Positions 9,839 to 18,989 of a DNA stretch of 64,000 nt are shown one piece after another. Below the pieces are notes generated by a model, which saw only the letters and a program-made list of their open reading frames with translations, had not been told where the DNA came from and did not search any database. The stretch is from assembly GCA_900155405.1 (NCBI GenBank), contig LT700188.1, forward strand, positions 124,001 to 188,000, written 5' to 3'. The position numbers were made by a program, and so were the translations under genes. This stretch comes from Negativicoccus massiliensis. GTDB taxonomy: Bacteria > Bacillota > Negativicutes > Veillonellales > Negativicoccaceae. The first letter of the stretch is position 1. Each line of letters starts with the position of its first letter.

Positions 9839-10258
9839 CGCATGAAGAAATGTGTTGACCCGTGGCGTACCGGCAGGATCAGTTGCTCCGCGTGCGAAAA
9901 GAGATAAATGACATCGGGAAACAAATGTATAAAAATAAAAATAATGACGCATCGTATCTATTTGCTTTCGCCTGTCAGCGGTCGTGTCCGAAGCAATCAG
10001 TGATAGCGAAAGGCGAGGGAGTGAAAATAAAAGAGACGGGCAGAGCGTTTTGATTTATATACGGTTAAAAAGCAAGATGGCAGCAGCGGCTTGTTATGGC
10101 AATTACTTCATTGAGCGATTTTTTTCTGAGGGCAAAATTTTCGTATTATCCGAGAAAGAACAGGTAGGATTATTTTTCCGCGCCGAAAAGTGCCCGCACG
10201 CGTGCGCTAACGTGTATAATGAATGAAAAGTGACGAAATCAGATGATGGAGGCAAGGG
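9839..10258. other. Intergenic region before the folate operon
   Basis: About 420 bases with no supported gene; a 63-codon GTG frame here has no ribosome site and no recognisable sequence. CTTTCGC and GCGAAAG near 9968-10012 could pair. A TATAAT at 10215-10220, 44 bases before folE, is the likely folate-operon -10; its -35 is poor. Confidence 0.5.
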
Positions 10259-10849
10259 ATGAATGAAAAGGCGGCGCGAGCGTATCGCGCGTTTTTGGAA
10301 GCGTACGGATTGGATTTGCAAGCGCTCGGAATGGAAAAAACGCCGACGCGGGTAGCGGAACTGTATGAGGTGTTGTTGGCCGGCGTCGGGCGAGGAAGCA
10401 AAGAGATTTGGGGCGAAGTTTTCGCGTCGGATTACCACGGACTTTTGACGGTGACGGGCTTGCGTTTTCATTCGCTTTGCGAGCATCATATGCTGCCGTT
10501 TTTCGGCACGGCGGATATTATTTACGATCCGCGCGAAGGCATGGTGGCGGGCCTTTCCAAAATGGAAAAATTGGTGCAGATGTTGTCGCGTCGTCCGCAG
10601 TTGCAGGAACGGTTGACGGAAGAAATCGCCCGCGCGGTGATGGACGATCTGCGCGCGCGGGGCGTATTCGTCCGCGTTAGCGCGGCGCATTTGTGTATGA
10701 CGATGAAGGGCGACAGTTCGCCCGATACTAAGATTACGACGGTGCGCGGCTTGGGCACATTGGCGCCGGGCGGTCAAAATGAAGCGCGCGTTTTGGCGCT
10801 TTTGGGAGGAACGGATGGCGGAACAACGGACGTATGTACTGAAGAATAA
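10259..10849 (+). CDS. folE: GTP cyclohydrolase I
   Basis: Converts GTP to 7,8-dihydroneopterin triphosphate, the first step of folate synthesis; cytoplasmic. 196 residues, normal length. Zinc and active-site motifs are visible: FHSLCEHHMLPFFG gives Cys74 and His77, GLSKMEKLV follows, and AAHLCMTMKG gives Cys146 as third zinc ligand. The start has GGAGG at 10248-10252. First gene of folE-folP-folB-folK; its last 35 bases overlap folP. Identification is firm. Confidence 0.95.
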   Translation: MNEKAARAYRAFLEAYGLDLQALGMEKTPTRVAELYEVLLAGVGRGSKEIWGEVFASDYHGLLTVTGLRFHSLCEHHMLPFFGTADIIYDPREGMVAGLSKMEKLVQMLSRRPQLQERLTEEIARAVMDDLRARGVFVRVSAAHLCMTMKGDSSPDTKITTVRGLGTLAPGGQNEARVLALLGGTDGGTTDVCTEE

Positions 10850-11666
10850 TCGCAGCTGGACGCTCGGCGACGCGACACAGGTGATGGGGATCTTGAATTT
10901 GACGCCGGATTCATTTTCCGACGGCGGGCAATGGTTCGATTTGGATCGGGCGCTGGCGCATGTGACGGAAATGGAAGAAGCGGGCGCGGATCTGATCGAT
11001 ATCGGCGGCGAATCATCGCACCCGGGTTTCGTGCCGGTGGGCGCGGATGAAGAGATCGCGCGCTTGGAGCCGCTTCTCGCGCCGGTGTTGGCGCGCGCGA
11101 CGGTGCCGACGTCGATTGACACGTTCAAGGCGAAAACGGCGGATTGGGCGTTGCGTCAAGGCGTGGATATGATCAATGATATTTGGGGATTGCAGTACGA
11201 TCCGGAAATGGCGGCGGTGGCGGCGTACCACCAATGTCCGATGATCGTGATGCATAACCAAGACGGCACGGACTATGAAGGCGATATTCTGGATGCGATG
11301 ACGGAATTTTTTGAACATTCGCTGAGTCTCGCGCAAAACGCGGGCGTGAAAGAAGAAAATATGATTCTCGATCCGGGCATCGGCTTCGGCAAGACGGCAC
11401 TCCAAAATATGGAAGTGCTGCGCCGTTTACCGGAACTGATCGAACGGTTACCGTATCCGTGGCTTTTGGGCACGAGCCGCAAAGGTTTCATCGGCCAGGC
11501 GCTGGATTTGCCGGTGACGGAACGGATGGAAGGCACGGCGGCGACCTGCCTTTACGGACAAATGGCGGGGTGCAAGATTTTGCGCGTGCATGATGTGGCG
11601 CCGATCGTGCGCATGACGAAGATGATGGACATGATTACAGGGAAGCGACCGTATGGATCAAATTGA
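10815..11666 (+). CDS. folP: Dihydropteroate synthase
   Basis: Joins 6-hydroxymethyl-dihydropterin pyrophosphate to p-aminobenzoate; the sulfonamide target. I use the ATG at 10815 (MAEQRTYVLK) because GGGAGG precedes it; an in-frame ATG 36 bases upstream lacks such a site. 283 residues. Motifs: GILNLTPDSFSDGG near the N terminus, SIDTFKA, INDIWG, MHNQDG, ILDPGIGFGKT and LLGTSRKGFIG, covering the pterin and phosphate sites. It overlaps folE by 35 bases and folB by 14, so translation is probably coupled. Confidence 0.95.
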   Translation: MAEQRTYVLKNNRSWTLGDATQVMGILNLTPDSFSDGGQWFDLDRALAHVTEMEEAGADLIDIGGESSHPGFVPVGADEEIARLEPLLAPVLARATVPTSIDTFKAKTADWALRQGVDMINDIWGLQYDPEMAAVAAYHQCPMIVMHNQDGTDYEGDILDAMTEFFEHSLSLAQNAGVKEENMILDPGIGFGKTALQNMEVLRRLPELIERLPYPWLLGTSRKGFIGQALDLPVTERMEGTAATCLYGQMAGCKILRVHDVAPIVRMTKMMDMITGKRPYGSN

Positions 11667-12012
11667 AATTAAAGGCATCGTGGCATTCGGCTACCACGGC
11701 GTGTTGCCGCAGGAACGGGAACTCGGCCAGCGTTTTTATGCCGATATTACGCTCGAAACGGATATGACGGCGATCGGACGGAGCGACGAGATCGCGGACG
11801 GCGTGAATTACGCGGAGGTGTATCAGACAGCGCAGAAGATTTTGACGGGCGCGCCGGTCAACACTTTGGAAGCGCTGGTGACGAACATCAACGCGGCGAT
11901 TTTACGCGCGTATCCTTTGGTCAGCGCGGTCACGACGACGGTGTACAAGCCGTCGGCGCCGGTGCCGGGACCGCTGACGCATGTGGCGGTGACGCGGCGG
12001 GAGGAACGATGA
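11653..12012 (+). CDS. folB: Dihydroneopterin aldolase
   Basis: Cleaves 7,8-dihydroneopterin to 6-hydroxymethyl-dihydropterin and glycolaldehyde. 119 residues, the usual length. FGYHGVLPQERELGQRFY is the conserved N-terminal block and DGVNYAEVY the substrate-binding Tyr/Glu region. It overlaps folP by 14 bases and folK by 4 (ATGA). Its position between folP and folK matches its pathway role. Confidence 0.94.
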   Translation: MDQIEIKGIVAFGYHGVLPQERELGQRFYADITLETDMTAIGRSDEIADGVNYAEVYQTAQKILTGAPVNTLEALVTNINAAILRAYPLVSAVTTTVYKPSAPVPGPLTHVAVTRREER

Positions 12013-12491
12013 GCCGGTACTATGTCGCGCTCGGTTCCAATATGGGCGATCGTCTGGCGTATTTGCGCGCGGCGTTGCGCGAACTGAAGGAAAGCGGCGC
12101 GACGGTGGTGCGCGCCTCGGCGGTCTACGAGACGCCGCCATGGGGCAAGACGGATCAACCGGCGTTTTTGAATGCGGTGGCGTTGGTGGAGAGCGATCTC
12201 GCGCCGGTGGATTTTTTGGCGTTGTTGCAGACGATTGAAGCGGCTAACGAGCGCACACGCGAGGTGCATTGGGGCCCGCGCACGTTGGATTTGGATATAA
12301 TTTACGCTGAGGGCGTGCAATGCGATTCGGCGTATTTGACTTTGCCGCATCCTTATTTTTGGGAGCGCGCTTTCGTGCTGGTACCGCTGCGCGATGTGGC
12401 GGCGGATTTTACCTATCGGGGCGAAACGATCGCGCGCCGTATCGCGGCGCTGCCCGATGCGGCGGCGATACGCGAAGTAGCGACCTTGTGA
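12009..12491 (+). CDS. folK: 2-amino-4-hydroxy-6-hydroxymethyldihydropteridine pyrophosphokinase
   Basis: Transfers pyrophosphate from ATP to 6-hydroxymethyl-dihydropterin, making the folP substrate. 160 residues, typical. Signature elements: YVALGSNMGDR at the N terminus, GPRTLDLDIIY (magnesium-binding Asp pair) and LPHPYFWERAFVLVPL. Last gene of the folate cluster; a terminator-like hairpin follows. Confidence 0.95.
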   Translation: MSRYYVALGSNMGDRLAYLRAALRELKESGATVVRASAVYETPPWGKTDQPAFLNAVALVESDLAPVDFLALLQTIEAANERTREVHWGPRTLDLDIIYAEGVQCDSAYLTLPHPYFWERAFVLVPLRDVAADFTYRGETIARRIAALPDAAAIREVATL

Positions 12492-12493
12492 TG

Positions 12494-12502
12494 TGGTATA
12501 AT
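12494..12502 (+). promoter_or_regulatory. Extended -10 promoter ahead of mfd
   Basis: TGGTATAAT starts three bases after the folK stop and is an ideal extended -10. There is no good -35. A hairpin with T tract lies between it and the mfd start. Confidence 0.5.
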
Positions 12503-12520
12503 AAACTTAATTTGAATACC

Positions 12521-12547
12521 TCGGCTTCGCGTGGCGAAGCCCTTTTT
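12521..12547 (+). terminator. Terminator/attenuator between folK and mfd
   Basis: GGCTTCGC at 12523-12530 pairs with GCGAAGCC at 12534-12541 over a three-base loop, followed by CTTTTTG. It can end folate-operon transcription, but also lies downstream of the TATAAT that should drive mfd, so it may attenuate mfd. Confidence 0.65.
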
Positions 12548-12562
12548 GCGTGAAGTGATACT

Positions 12563-15500
12563 ATGAAATCCGGATTTTGGCAAAAAATAAAAAACTCCGC
12601 GCGCTTGCAGGAGCTTTTGACCGCGTTTCAGACGCGCGGCGCGCAGCTGATCCACGGCGGGAGCACGGCGCAGGAGGCGGCGCTGGTGGCGGCCGCCATG
12701 CAAGGCGGTTTGCGGCACGCGGTGATCATCGTGGAAGACGCGTCGACGCGACAGAAATGGGAAGATGATTTGCGCTTTTTCGCGCCCGAAATTCCCGTTT
12801 ACGAATTTCCGTGGGTCGAACCCGCGCCGCAACACGTGGCGGCGCAAAGCACGGAGACGCGGGCCTTGCGCACACGCGCGCTGGCGGCGTTGCAAAATGA
12901 CGAGCCGGCCGCGATCATCGCGACGATTCGTGAAGCGAGCGCTAAAATCGCCGCGCCGTCAGATCTCACCAAGCAAATGACGACGCTTTCCTTAGGCGAC
13001 GCGCGGGATCGGGAAACCTGGTTCGCGCGTTTGGTGGCGCAAGGCTACGCGCGTGAGGAACAGGTGGAAAGTTGCGGCGAATTCGCGGTACGCGGCGATA
13101 TCGTCGATATTTACGCGCCGAATTACGAGTATCCGTTGCGGCTGGAATTTTTCGGCGATGAAATTGACAGCATTCGCAGTTTTGATCCGGTGACGCAACG
13201 TTCCGTCAGTACCTACGAGACGGTGACATTAGCGCCGTTTACGTTGCCTGAAGGCGCGAGCAGTTTGTTGGCGTACTTGGCGGACGGGGCGCTGATTTGC
13301 GATGAACCGAGCCGCACGGCGGAAGCGTTGCGCGCGCTGCGCAAAGAAGACGCGGGGAAAAGAAAACGTCACTGGTCGTGGACGGAACTTTTACGCGACT
13401 CGCAAGCGCGCAGCACGGTTTTCTTCGCGCTGATTTCGTTGCGCGTGCCGGGGGCGGAGGTTCATGCGCGCTATCCGCTGGACGGCCGACCGGCGCCCAC
13501 ATTTCGTAACCAATGGCCGCATTTTGTGCAGTCGGTGCAAAAATGGTCGCGGCAAGGCTACGCGACGATTATCGCGGCGGCGGATGAAACGAAACGGGCG
13601 ACGTTGGAAACGACCCTGCGCGAGGCGGGCATTTTCCCGACGGACGAAGTGGCGGCGGGCATGGTTACGATCATCGCGGAAAATGTCGATACCGGTTTTA
13701 TGTGGCCGCAGGAAAAAGTGGTTGTGCTCGCCACCGCGGATATTTTCGGCACGCAGAAAAAACGGCGGCGCAAGCAGGTTCGTCACGGCAACGAGATCCG
13801 CTATTTCTCGGATCTGACGGAAGGCGATTACGTGGTGCATCAGGTGCACGGCATCGGTCGCTATACGGGTCTGGAAACGATCACGCTGAACGGCGCGAAC
13901 CGCGATTATTTGCGGATCGAATACGCGGGCGAGGATCGGCTGTTTTTGCCGGTCGAGCGCATTCAGCAGCTGGAAAAATATATCGCGCCGGACGGAACGG
14001 TGCCGACGCTGCACAAAATGGGCGGCGCGCAATGGACGAAAGCAAAGGCCCGCGCGCAAAAATCGATTGATGATTTGGCGGATAAACTGGTGGCGCTGTA
14101 CGCCGAGCGCGAAGTGGAGCCGGGTTTCGCGTTCCCGCCGGACACGCCCTGGCAACGTGAATTTGAAGACGCCTTTATGTACGAAGAAACGCCCGATCAG
14201 TTGCAGGCCTCGGCCGAGATCAAAGCGTCAATGGAAAAGCCGCAGCCGATGGATCGATTGCTTTGCGGCGATGTCGGCTTCGGCAAGACGGAAGTCGCGA
14301 TGCGGGCCGTTTTTAAGGCAGTTATGGCGAATAAACAAGTCGCCGTCTTGGTACCTACGACCGTGCTTTCGCAGCAGCATTATCGCACGTTTAGCGCGCG
14401 TTTGGGCCCGTTCGGCGTCAATGTGGCGGTATTAAATCGGTTCCGCAGCGCGGCGGAGAAAAAAGAAATTTTGCGCGGCGTCAAAAACGGCACGATTGAT
14501 GTGTTGATCGGCACGCACGCGCTGTTGAATAAAGCGGTGCAATTCCGCGATTTGGGACTTTTGGTAGTCGATGAAGAGCAACGGTTCGGCGTCGCGCAAA
14601 AGGAAAAGTGGAAAGCGCGCAACACGATGGTGGATGTGCTCACGCTTTCGGCGACGCCAATCCCGCGCACGCTGCATATGTCGCTTGCCGGCGTGCGCGA
14701 GCTTTCGGTGATGTATACGGCGCCGGCGGATCGTCAGCCGGTGCAAACGTATGTGGTGGAAACCTCGGACGCGATTTTGCGCGACGCGATTTTGGCGGAA
14801 GTGCAGCGCGGCGGGCAGGTTTATTTCGTGTACAATCGGATCGCGACGATTCGCGACATGGTGCGCAAGCTGGAAACGCTCGTCGGACCGTCGGTCATGT
14901 TTGATATCGCGCACGGCGCGATGTCCGGCGAAGAGTTGGAACGGGTCATGGCGGATTTTTACGCGGGTGATTTTGATGTGCTCGTCTGCACCAGCCTGAT
15001 TGAAAACGGATTGGACCAACCGAACGCCAATACTATTATCGTGTACGACGCGGACCGCCTCGGCCTTTCGCAGCTGTACCAGATGCGCGGGCGCGTGGGG
15101 CGCTCGGAGCGCAACGCGTTCGCGTATTTTCTGTACCGTCCGGATCAGATTATGAATGAGGCGGCGGAAAAGCGTCTGTACGCGATTCGGGAATTTACCG
15201 AACTCGGCGCCGGGTTCAAAATCGCGATGCGTGATTTGGAAATTCGCGGCGCAGGCAATTTGCTCGGCAGTGAGCAGCACGGCAATATGGTAGGCGTCGG
15301 TTTCACCACGTATACGACGATGCTCGATGAGGCGATCGCCGCCCGACAGGGCAAGCGCGCGCCGCGTAAATCGGTGGCGGCGCCGCTCTTGGAGTTGACC
15401 GCGGAAGCGTATATTCCGGATCGTTACATTGAAGATCCGGTGCAAAAACTTGAAATGTATCGGCGTTTGGCGGAAGTGGATACGGCGGCTGAAGTGTCCG

Positions 15501-15841
15501 ACCTGATCGACGAATTGGTGGACCGGTTCGGCACGCCGCCCGCGCCTGTGGAACAATTGCTGCGCGTGGCGCAGTTGCGCGTGCTCGCAGCGAAAGCCGG
15601 CATCGGGAGCATTCGCGAGTTGCAAAACACGGTGGAGATCACGTGGAACCGACCGGAAGCGATGGCGACTTGGGATGTTTCCAAGGTGCCCGCGAAAGTA
15701 ATGAAAAGTTTACGCTTTTTGCCAGGTGAGGTGCCGCGTGCTACAATAAATAAGTTACAGTGGAGTCATTCCGCGGTAGACTTTTTGCCGGAAATATTAG
15801 CGGCTTTTTTACAGGAAGATATTGCGCAAAGCAAGGAGTAA
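12563..15841 (+). CDS. mfd: Transcription-repair coupling factor Mfd
   Basis: Displaces RNA polymerase stalled at DNA lesions and recruits UvrA. 1,092 residues, slightly shorter than most (about 1,150). The N terminus is UvrB-like. The RNAP-interacting domain is seen as GDYVVHQVHGIGRYTGLETI. The translocase motor starts with Walker A GDVGFGKTE (about residue 569), with DEEQRFG (about 670), LSATPIPRTLHMSL and GRVGRSERNAFAYF. The C-terminal UvrA-binding region follows. The ribosome site is weak (GAAGTGA). Identification is firm. Confidence 0.97.
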   Translation: MKSGFWQKIKNSARLQELLTAFQTRGAQLIHGGSTAQEAALVAAAMQGGLRHAVIIVEDASTRQKWEDDLRFFAPEIPVYEFPWVEPAPQHVAAQSTETRALRTRALAALQNDEPAAIIATIREASAKIAAPSDLTKQMTTLSLGDARDRETWFARLVAQGYAREEQVESCGEFAVRGDIVDIYAPNYEYPLRLEFFGDEIDSIRSFDPVTQRSVSTYETVTLAPFTLPEGASSLLAYLADGALICDEPSRTAEALRALRKEDAGKRKRHWSWTELLRDSQARSTVFFALISLRVPGAEVHARYPLDGRPAPTFRNQWPHFVQSVQKWSRQGYATIIAAADETKRATLETTLREAGIFPTDEVAAGMVTIIAENVDTGFMWPQEKVVVLATADIFGTQKKRRRKQVRHGNEIRYFSDLTEGDYVVHQVHGIGRYTGLETITLNGANRDYLRIEYAGEDRLFLPVERIQQLEKYIAPDGTVPTLHKMGGAQWTKAKARAQKSIDDLADKLVALYAEREVEPGFAFPPDTPWQREFEDAFMYEETPDQLQASAEIKASMEKPQPMDRLLCGDVGFGKTEVAMRAVFKAVMANKQVAVLVPTTVLSQQHYRTFSARLGPFGVNVAVLNRFRSAAEKKEILRGVKNGTIDVLIGTHALLNKAVQFRDLGLLVVDEEQRFGVAQKEKWKARNTMVDVLTLSATPIPRTLHMSLAGVRELSVMYTAPADRQPVQTYVVETSDAILRDAILAEVQRGGQVYFVYNRIATIRDMVRKLETLVGPSVMFDIAHGAMSGEELERVMADFYAGDFDVLVCTSLIENGLDQPNANTIIVYDADRLGLSQLYQMRGRVGRSERNAFAYFLYRPDQIMNEAAEKRLYAIREFTELGAGFKIAMRDLEIRGAGNLLGSEQHGNMVGVGFTTYTTMLDEAIAARQGKRAPRKSVAAPLLELTAEAYIPDRYIEDPVQKLEMYRRLAEVDTAAEVSDLIDELVDRFGTPPAPVEQLLRVAQLRVLAAKAGIGSIRELQNTVEITWNRPEAMATWDVSKVPAKVMKSLRFLPGEVPRATINKLQWSHSAVDFLPEILAAFLQEDIAQSKE

Positions 15842-15844
15842 TGT

Positions 15845-17443
15845 GTGAGTAAAGATACATTTATTCGCGGGGCGATGATTTTAACGATCGCGGGCATCAT
15901 CGTGAAAATCATCGGCGCGGTCAACCGTATTTTGTTATCCCGCTTACTGGGCGGCGAAGGCATCGGCTTATACCAGATGGCCTACCCGATTTATTTATTG
16001 GCCTTAAGCATTTCGTCGGCGGGTTTGCCGGTGGCGATCTCGATCATGGTGGCGGAAAAGAACGCGATCCGCGACTACATCGGCGCGCAACGAGTATTTA
16101 AGATCTCGTCGTTGGCGCTGACCGTCACGGGCTTTGTTTTCAGTCTGCTTTTATACGCGGGAGCGCATTGGCTGGTCGATACGGGACTGGTGCGGGATCC
16201 GCGCGCGTACTGGGCGCTGGTCGCGCTTTCGCCGGCGATTTTTATCGTTACGATTGTTTCCTGTCTGCGCGGCTATTTCCAAGGCTTGCAGGAAATGAAA
16301 CCGACCGCGATCAGTCAAATTTTGGAACAGTTGTTCCGCGTCGTGACCATGATCGCGTTCGCCGTTTTGCTGTTGCCGTACGGTTTGGAATACGCGGCGG
16401 CGGGGGCGACGTTCGGCGCGTTTCCGGGCGCGTTGATCGCGCTCGTGGCGCTGGGAATATTCTATTACCGCGATCGTCATGAACGTCGGCGTATGTTGGC
16501 CGATCAGGATACGACATTGCCGCGCGAGTCGCTTAAAACGATTTTGAAACGTTTATTGGTGTTGGCGTTGCCGGTTTCTTTGGCGAATATCATGCTGCCG
16601 GTAGTGGCCAATATCGATTTATTTGTCGTGCCGCACCGTTTGGCGGTGGCGGGGTATTCGGTCGAGGAATCGACCGAACTTTTCGGGTATCTGACGGGGA
16701 TGGCGACCTCGCTCGTGAACTTGCCGACCATTTTAACGGCATCGCTCGCCGCCAGCCTCGTGCCGGCGATTTCGGCGGCGTACATGGTGCATGACCGCGC
16801 GCAGATTTTCCGCCGCACGGATGTCGCCATGCGGATCGCCAACATTTTAACCATTCCTTCGTTTGTCGGTCTTTGCGTCATCGCAACGCCGATTTCGCTC
16901 ATGCTCTACGCCACGCCGAACGCGGGATCGTCGATTCAGATCATGAGTTTCGGCATCTTTCTGCTGGGGGTACAGCAGGTGACGACAGGCATTTTACAAG
17001 GCATGGGGCGGACGGCGATTCCGCTCATCAATATGGTCGTGAGCGCCGTCGTAAAATTTGTTTTGAACTGGACATTGACGGCGATGCCGGCGCTCGGCAT
17101 TCAAGGCGCCGCATGGGCGACTAACGCCGATTTCGGTGTCGCGGCATTGTTGAATCTTTACTTCCTGCATAAATATCTTGATTACCGCATGGATTGGCAG
17201 CATACCGCGCGCATTTTCGCCGCCGCCATCGGCATGGGCGTCTTTACGTACTTCGGCTATACGAGCCTGCTGGCGGCCGTGCACAGCAATACGCTGGCGA
17301 CGCTGGGCGCGATCATCATCGGCATGATCGTCTATACGGTCGGTTTGATTTTGGCGAAAGGCGTCTCTTCGAAAGATGTCGCCATGCTGCCTAAAGTCGG
17401 CCCGAAACTCGCGACCATAATCGCTCGCTGGGAGCATCGCTGA
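15845..17443 (+). CDS. Polysaccharide/lipid II flippase family membrane protein (SpoVB/MurJ-like)
   Basis: 532 residues with many hydrophobic segments (I estimate 12-14) of the MOP flippase superfamily. The N-terminal block (KDTFIRGAMILTIAGIIVK, then GGEGIGLYQMAYPIYLLAL) is typical of the SpoVB/YtgP branch that moves undecaprenyl-linked wall precursors. The start is GTG at 15845 with AAGGAG at 15833-15838, three bases after mfd. Order mfd-flippase-mazG resembles the mfd-spoVB-mazG neighbourhood of many Firmicutes. Whether it carries lipid II or another lipid cannot be told from sequence. Confidence 0.85.
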   Translation: MSKDTFIRGAMILTIAGIIVKIIGAVNRILLSRLLGGEGIGLYQMAYPIYLLALSISSAGLPVAISIMVAEKNAIRDYIGAQRVFKISSLALTVTGFVFSLLLYAGAHWLVDTGLVRDPRAYWALVALSPAIFIVTIVSCLRGYFQGLQEMKPTAISQILEQLFRVVTMIAFAVLLLPYGLEYAAAGATFGAFPGALIALVALGIFYYRDRHERRRMLADQDTTLPRESLKTILKRLLVLALPVSLANIMLPVVANIDLFVVPHRLAVAGYSVEESTELFGYLTGMATSLVNLPTILTASLAASLVPAISAAYMVHDRAQIFRRTDVAMRIANILTIPSFVGLCVIATPISLMLYATPNAGSSIQIMSFGIFLLGVQQVTTGILQGMGRTAIPLINMVVSAVVKFVLNWTLTAMPALGIQGAAWATNADFGVAALLNLYFLHKYLDYRMDWQHTARIFAAAIGMGVFTYFGYTSLLAAVHSNTLATLGAIIIGMIVYTVGLILAKGVSSKDVAMLPKVGPKLATIIARWEHR

Positions 17444-18486
17444 TGCGACACGAGCAGTGGTTGCGGGAGCTGGGGTGGGATCCCGCTGACGGGTATCGCG
17501 TTTGCGATGAGATTCCCGCCGAACGCGTGTTGCCGATTATATTGACAGAGGAAGCGATTTCACAACTCGCCGGCGCGCGCATTGACGGCGAGTTCCGCGC
17601 GTATCGCGACGGCGTGTGGGAAACACATGTTGACGCGCCGCTGCCGGCGGACAGTGAAGCCGTGGTATTGGCGCCGCGCGCGGCCGTCGCGGCGGAAGTG
17701 CTCGCGCTCTACCGCATTATGAAAACATTACGCAGCGAAACGGGTTGCCCTTGGGATCGCAAGCAAACGCATGACAGCCTGCGCCGTTACCTGATCGAAG
17801 AAACGCATGAAGTGTTGGACGCTATCGATCGGTGTGATATGAAACTCTTGCAAGAGGAGCTGGGCGACGTTTTGTTGCAGGTCGTTTTTCACAGCGAACT
17901 GGCGGCGGAGCGCGGAGAATTTAATTTCGCCGATGTCGCGCGCGGCATCGCGCATAAAATGACGGTTCGTCATCCGCATGTTTTTGGCGATGCGGACGGC
18001 CGAAAAGCCGATTTTTCTAATTTTGACTGGGAAAAACAGAAAAAAATTCAGAAAAAACGGCAAAATATCCTTGACGGCGTGCCTAAAGGCTTGCCAAGTC
18101 TTTTGTTAGCGTGTAAAATACAAGAGAAAACAGCACGTGTCGGCTTTGATTGGCCGTCGATTGGTCCCGCATTGGAAAAATTGACAGAAGAATGGCAGGA
18201 AGTCCGTGAAGCTCTTTCTGAAGAAAGCCCAACTCATTTAGAAGAAGAGTGCGGCGATGTCCTCTTTGCGACTGTCAATGTTCTCCGTCATCTGGGAGTA
18301 GAGCCCGAAACCGCATTGCGGCGGGCGAACGCCAAATATGCTGAACGCTTTCATTTCATTGAAGAGCGGCTTCGTAAGATGAACAAATCTTGGGACTCAA
18401 CGACTCCGGAAGAGTTGAATGCGTACTGGAATGACGCCAAAGCGCAATTGGCGCAGCGTGGCGTAACGGGTTCACCGTTCGAGTGA
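17443..18486 (+). CDS. mazG: MazG-family nucleoside triphosphate pyrophosphohydrolase with N-terminal extension
   Basis: Hydrolyses (d)NTPs to monophosphates, housecleaning of abnormal nucleotides. 347 residues. The first MazG domain begins near residue 88 (LYRIMKTLRSETGCPWDRKQ) with the metal-binding EETHEVLDAID and ELGDVLLQ; a second lies near the C terminus (LTEEWQEVREAL, EEECGDVLFATVNV). The first 85 residues are not part of standard MazG (about 260 residues) and are too short to be the SAM-methylase domain of YabN-type fusions; I do not recognise them. The start codon shares one base with the preceding stop (TGATG). Confidence 0.9.
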   Translation: MRHEQWLRELGWDPADGYRVCDEIPAERVLPIILTEEAISQLAGARIDGEFRAYRDGVWETHVDAPLPADSEAVVLAPRAAVAAEVLALYRIMKTLRSETGCPWDRKQTHDSLRRYLIEETHEVLDAIDRCDMKLLQEELGDVLLQVVFHSELAAERGEFNFADVARGIAHKMTVRHPHVFGDADGRKADFSNFDWEKQKKIQKKRQNILDGVPKGLPSLLLACKIQEKTARVGFDWPSIGPALEKLTEEWQEVREALSEESPTHLEEECGDVLFATVNVLRHLGVEPETALRRANAKYAERFHFIEERLRKMNKSWDSTTPEELNAYWNDAKAQLAQRGVTGSPFE

Positions 18487-18524
18487 GTTCGCAAAGCGGA
18501 CTCTAATCAAGAGGAGGGTTCATA

Positions 18525-18830
18525 ATGAACAAAACAGAATTGATTGCTAATGTTGCAGAGATGTCCGAAATTACGAAAAAGGACGCCGAAAAAGTCGTAA
18601 AAGCGATGTTTGAATGCATCAGCGAAACCTTGGCTAAAGGCGAAAAAGTTCAGATCATCGGTTTCGGTACATTCGAAGTTCGCGAACGTAAAGCTCGTGA
18701 AGGTCACAACCCGTCGAATCCGACGCAGAAAATTAAAATTCCGGCTTCCAAGAGCCCGGCTTTCAAAGCTGGTAAACAGCTCAAAGAACGCGTTAACGTA
18801 AAACCGGCTAAAAAAGCTCGCAGAAAATAA
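18525..18830 (+). CDS. hup: HU-family nucleoid protein
   Basis: Small basic DNA-bending protein. 101 residues, slightly longer than HU (about 90) owing to a Lys/Arg tail ([10 protein letters not shown]). [20 protein letters not shown] is the HU N terminus, [20 protein letters not shown] the beta-arm entry, and [15 protein letters not shown] the second half. Strong ribosome site (AGAGGAGGG) upstream and a strong terminator after it. Confidence 0.96.
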   Translation: MNKTELIANVAEMSEITKKDAEKVVKAMFECISETLAKGEKVQIIGFGTFEVRERKAREGHNPSNPTQKIKIPASKSPAFKAGKQLKERVNVKPAKKARRK

Positions 18831-18856
18831 GATACGTTCATAAAATAACGTATGAA

Positions 18857-18888
18857 ATAACTCCCCGACAATGCTCGGGGAGTTATTT
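18857..18888 (+). terminator. Terminator of the HU gene
   Basis: AACTCCCCGA and TCGGGGAGTT pair around a six-base loop, followed by ATTTAG. The T tract is short but the stem is strong. Confidence 0.75.
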
Positions 18889-18952
18889 AGTATATAAAGT
18901 CGGTCACTATATAAAAAATAATGATTAAGGTGTGAATGGATACGATTTACAT

Positions 18953-18981
18953 TTGACACTCGGTTTTACCTGTGCTACTAT
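18953..18981 (+). promoter_or_regulatory. Promoter of the cobalamin riboswitch transcript
   Basis: TTGACA (18953-18958), 17 bases, TACTAT (18976-18981), with TG one base before the -10. A near-consensus sigma-70 promoter with predicted start near 18988, just before the riboswitch. Confidence 0.85.
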
Positions 18982-18989
18982 ATACACAA

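Noticed and set aside
8245-9924. 559-codon minus-strand frame opposite the second adhesin
   Set aside because: Antisense shadow of the collagen-like and anchor region; Arg/Val/Phe-rich and without a start signal.
9862-10226. Short plus-strand frames before folE
   Set aside because: Non-ATG or unsupported starts, no ribosome sites, no recognisable sequence.
14432-15625. 397-codon minus-strand frame inside mfd
   Set aside because: Shadow of a GC-biased conserved gene; His/Arg-rich composition and no ribosome site.
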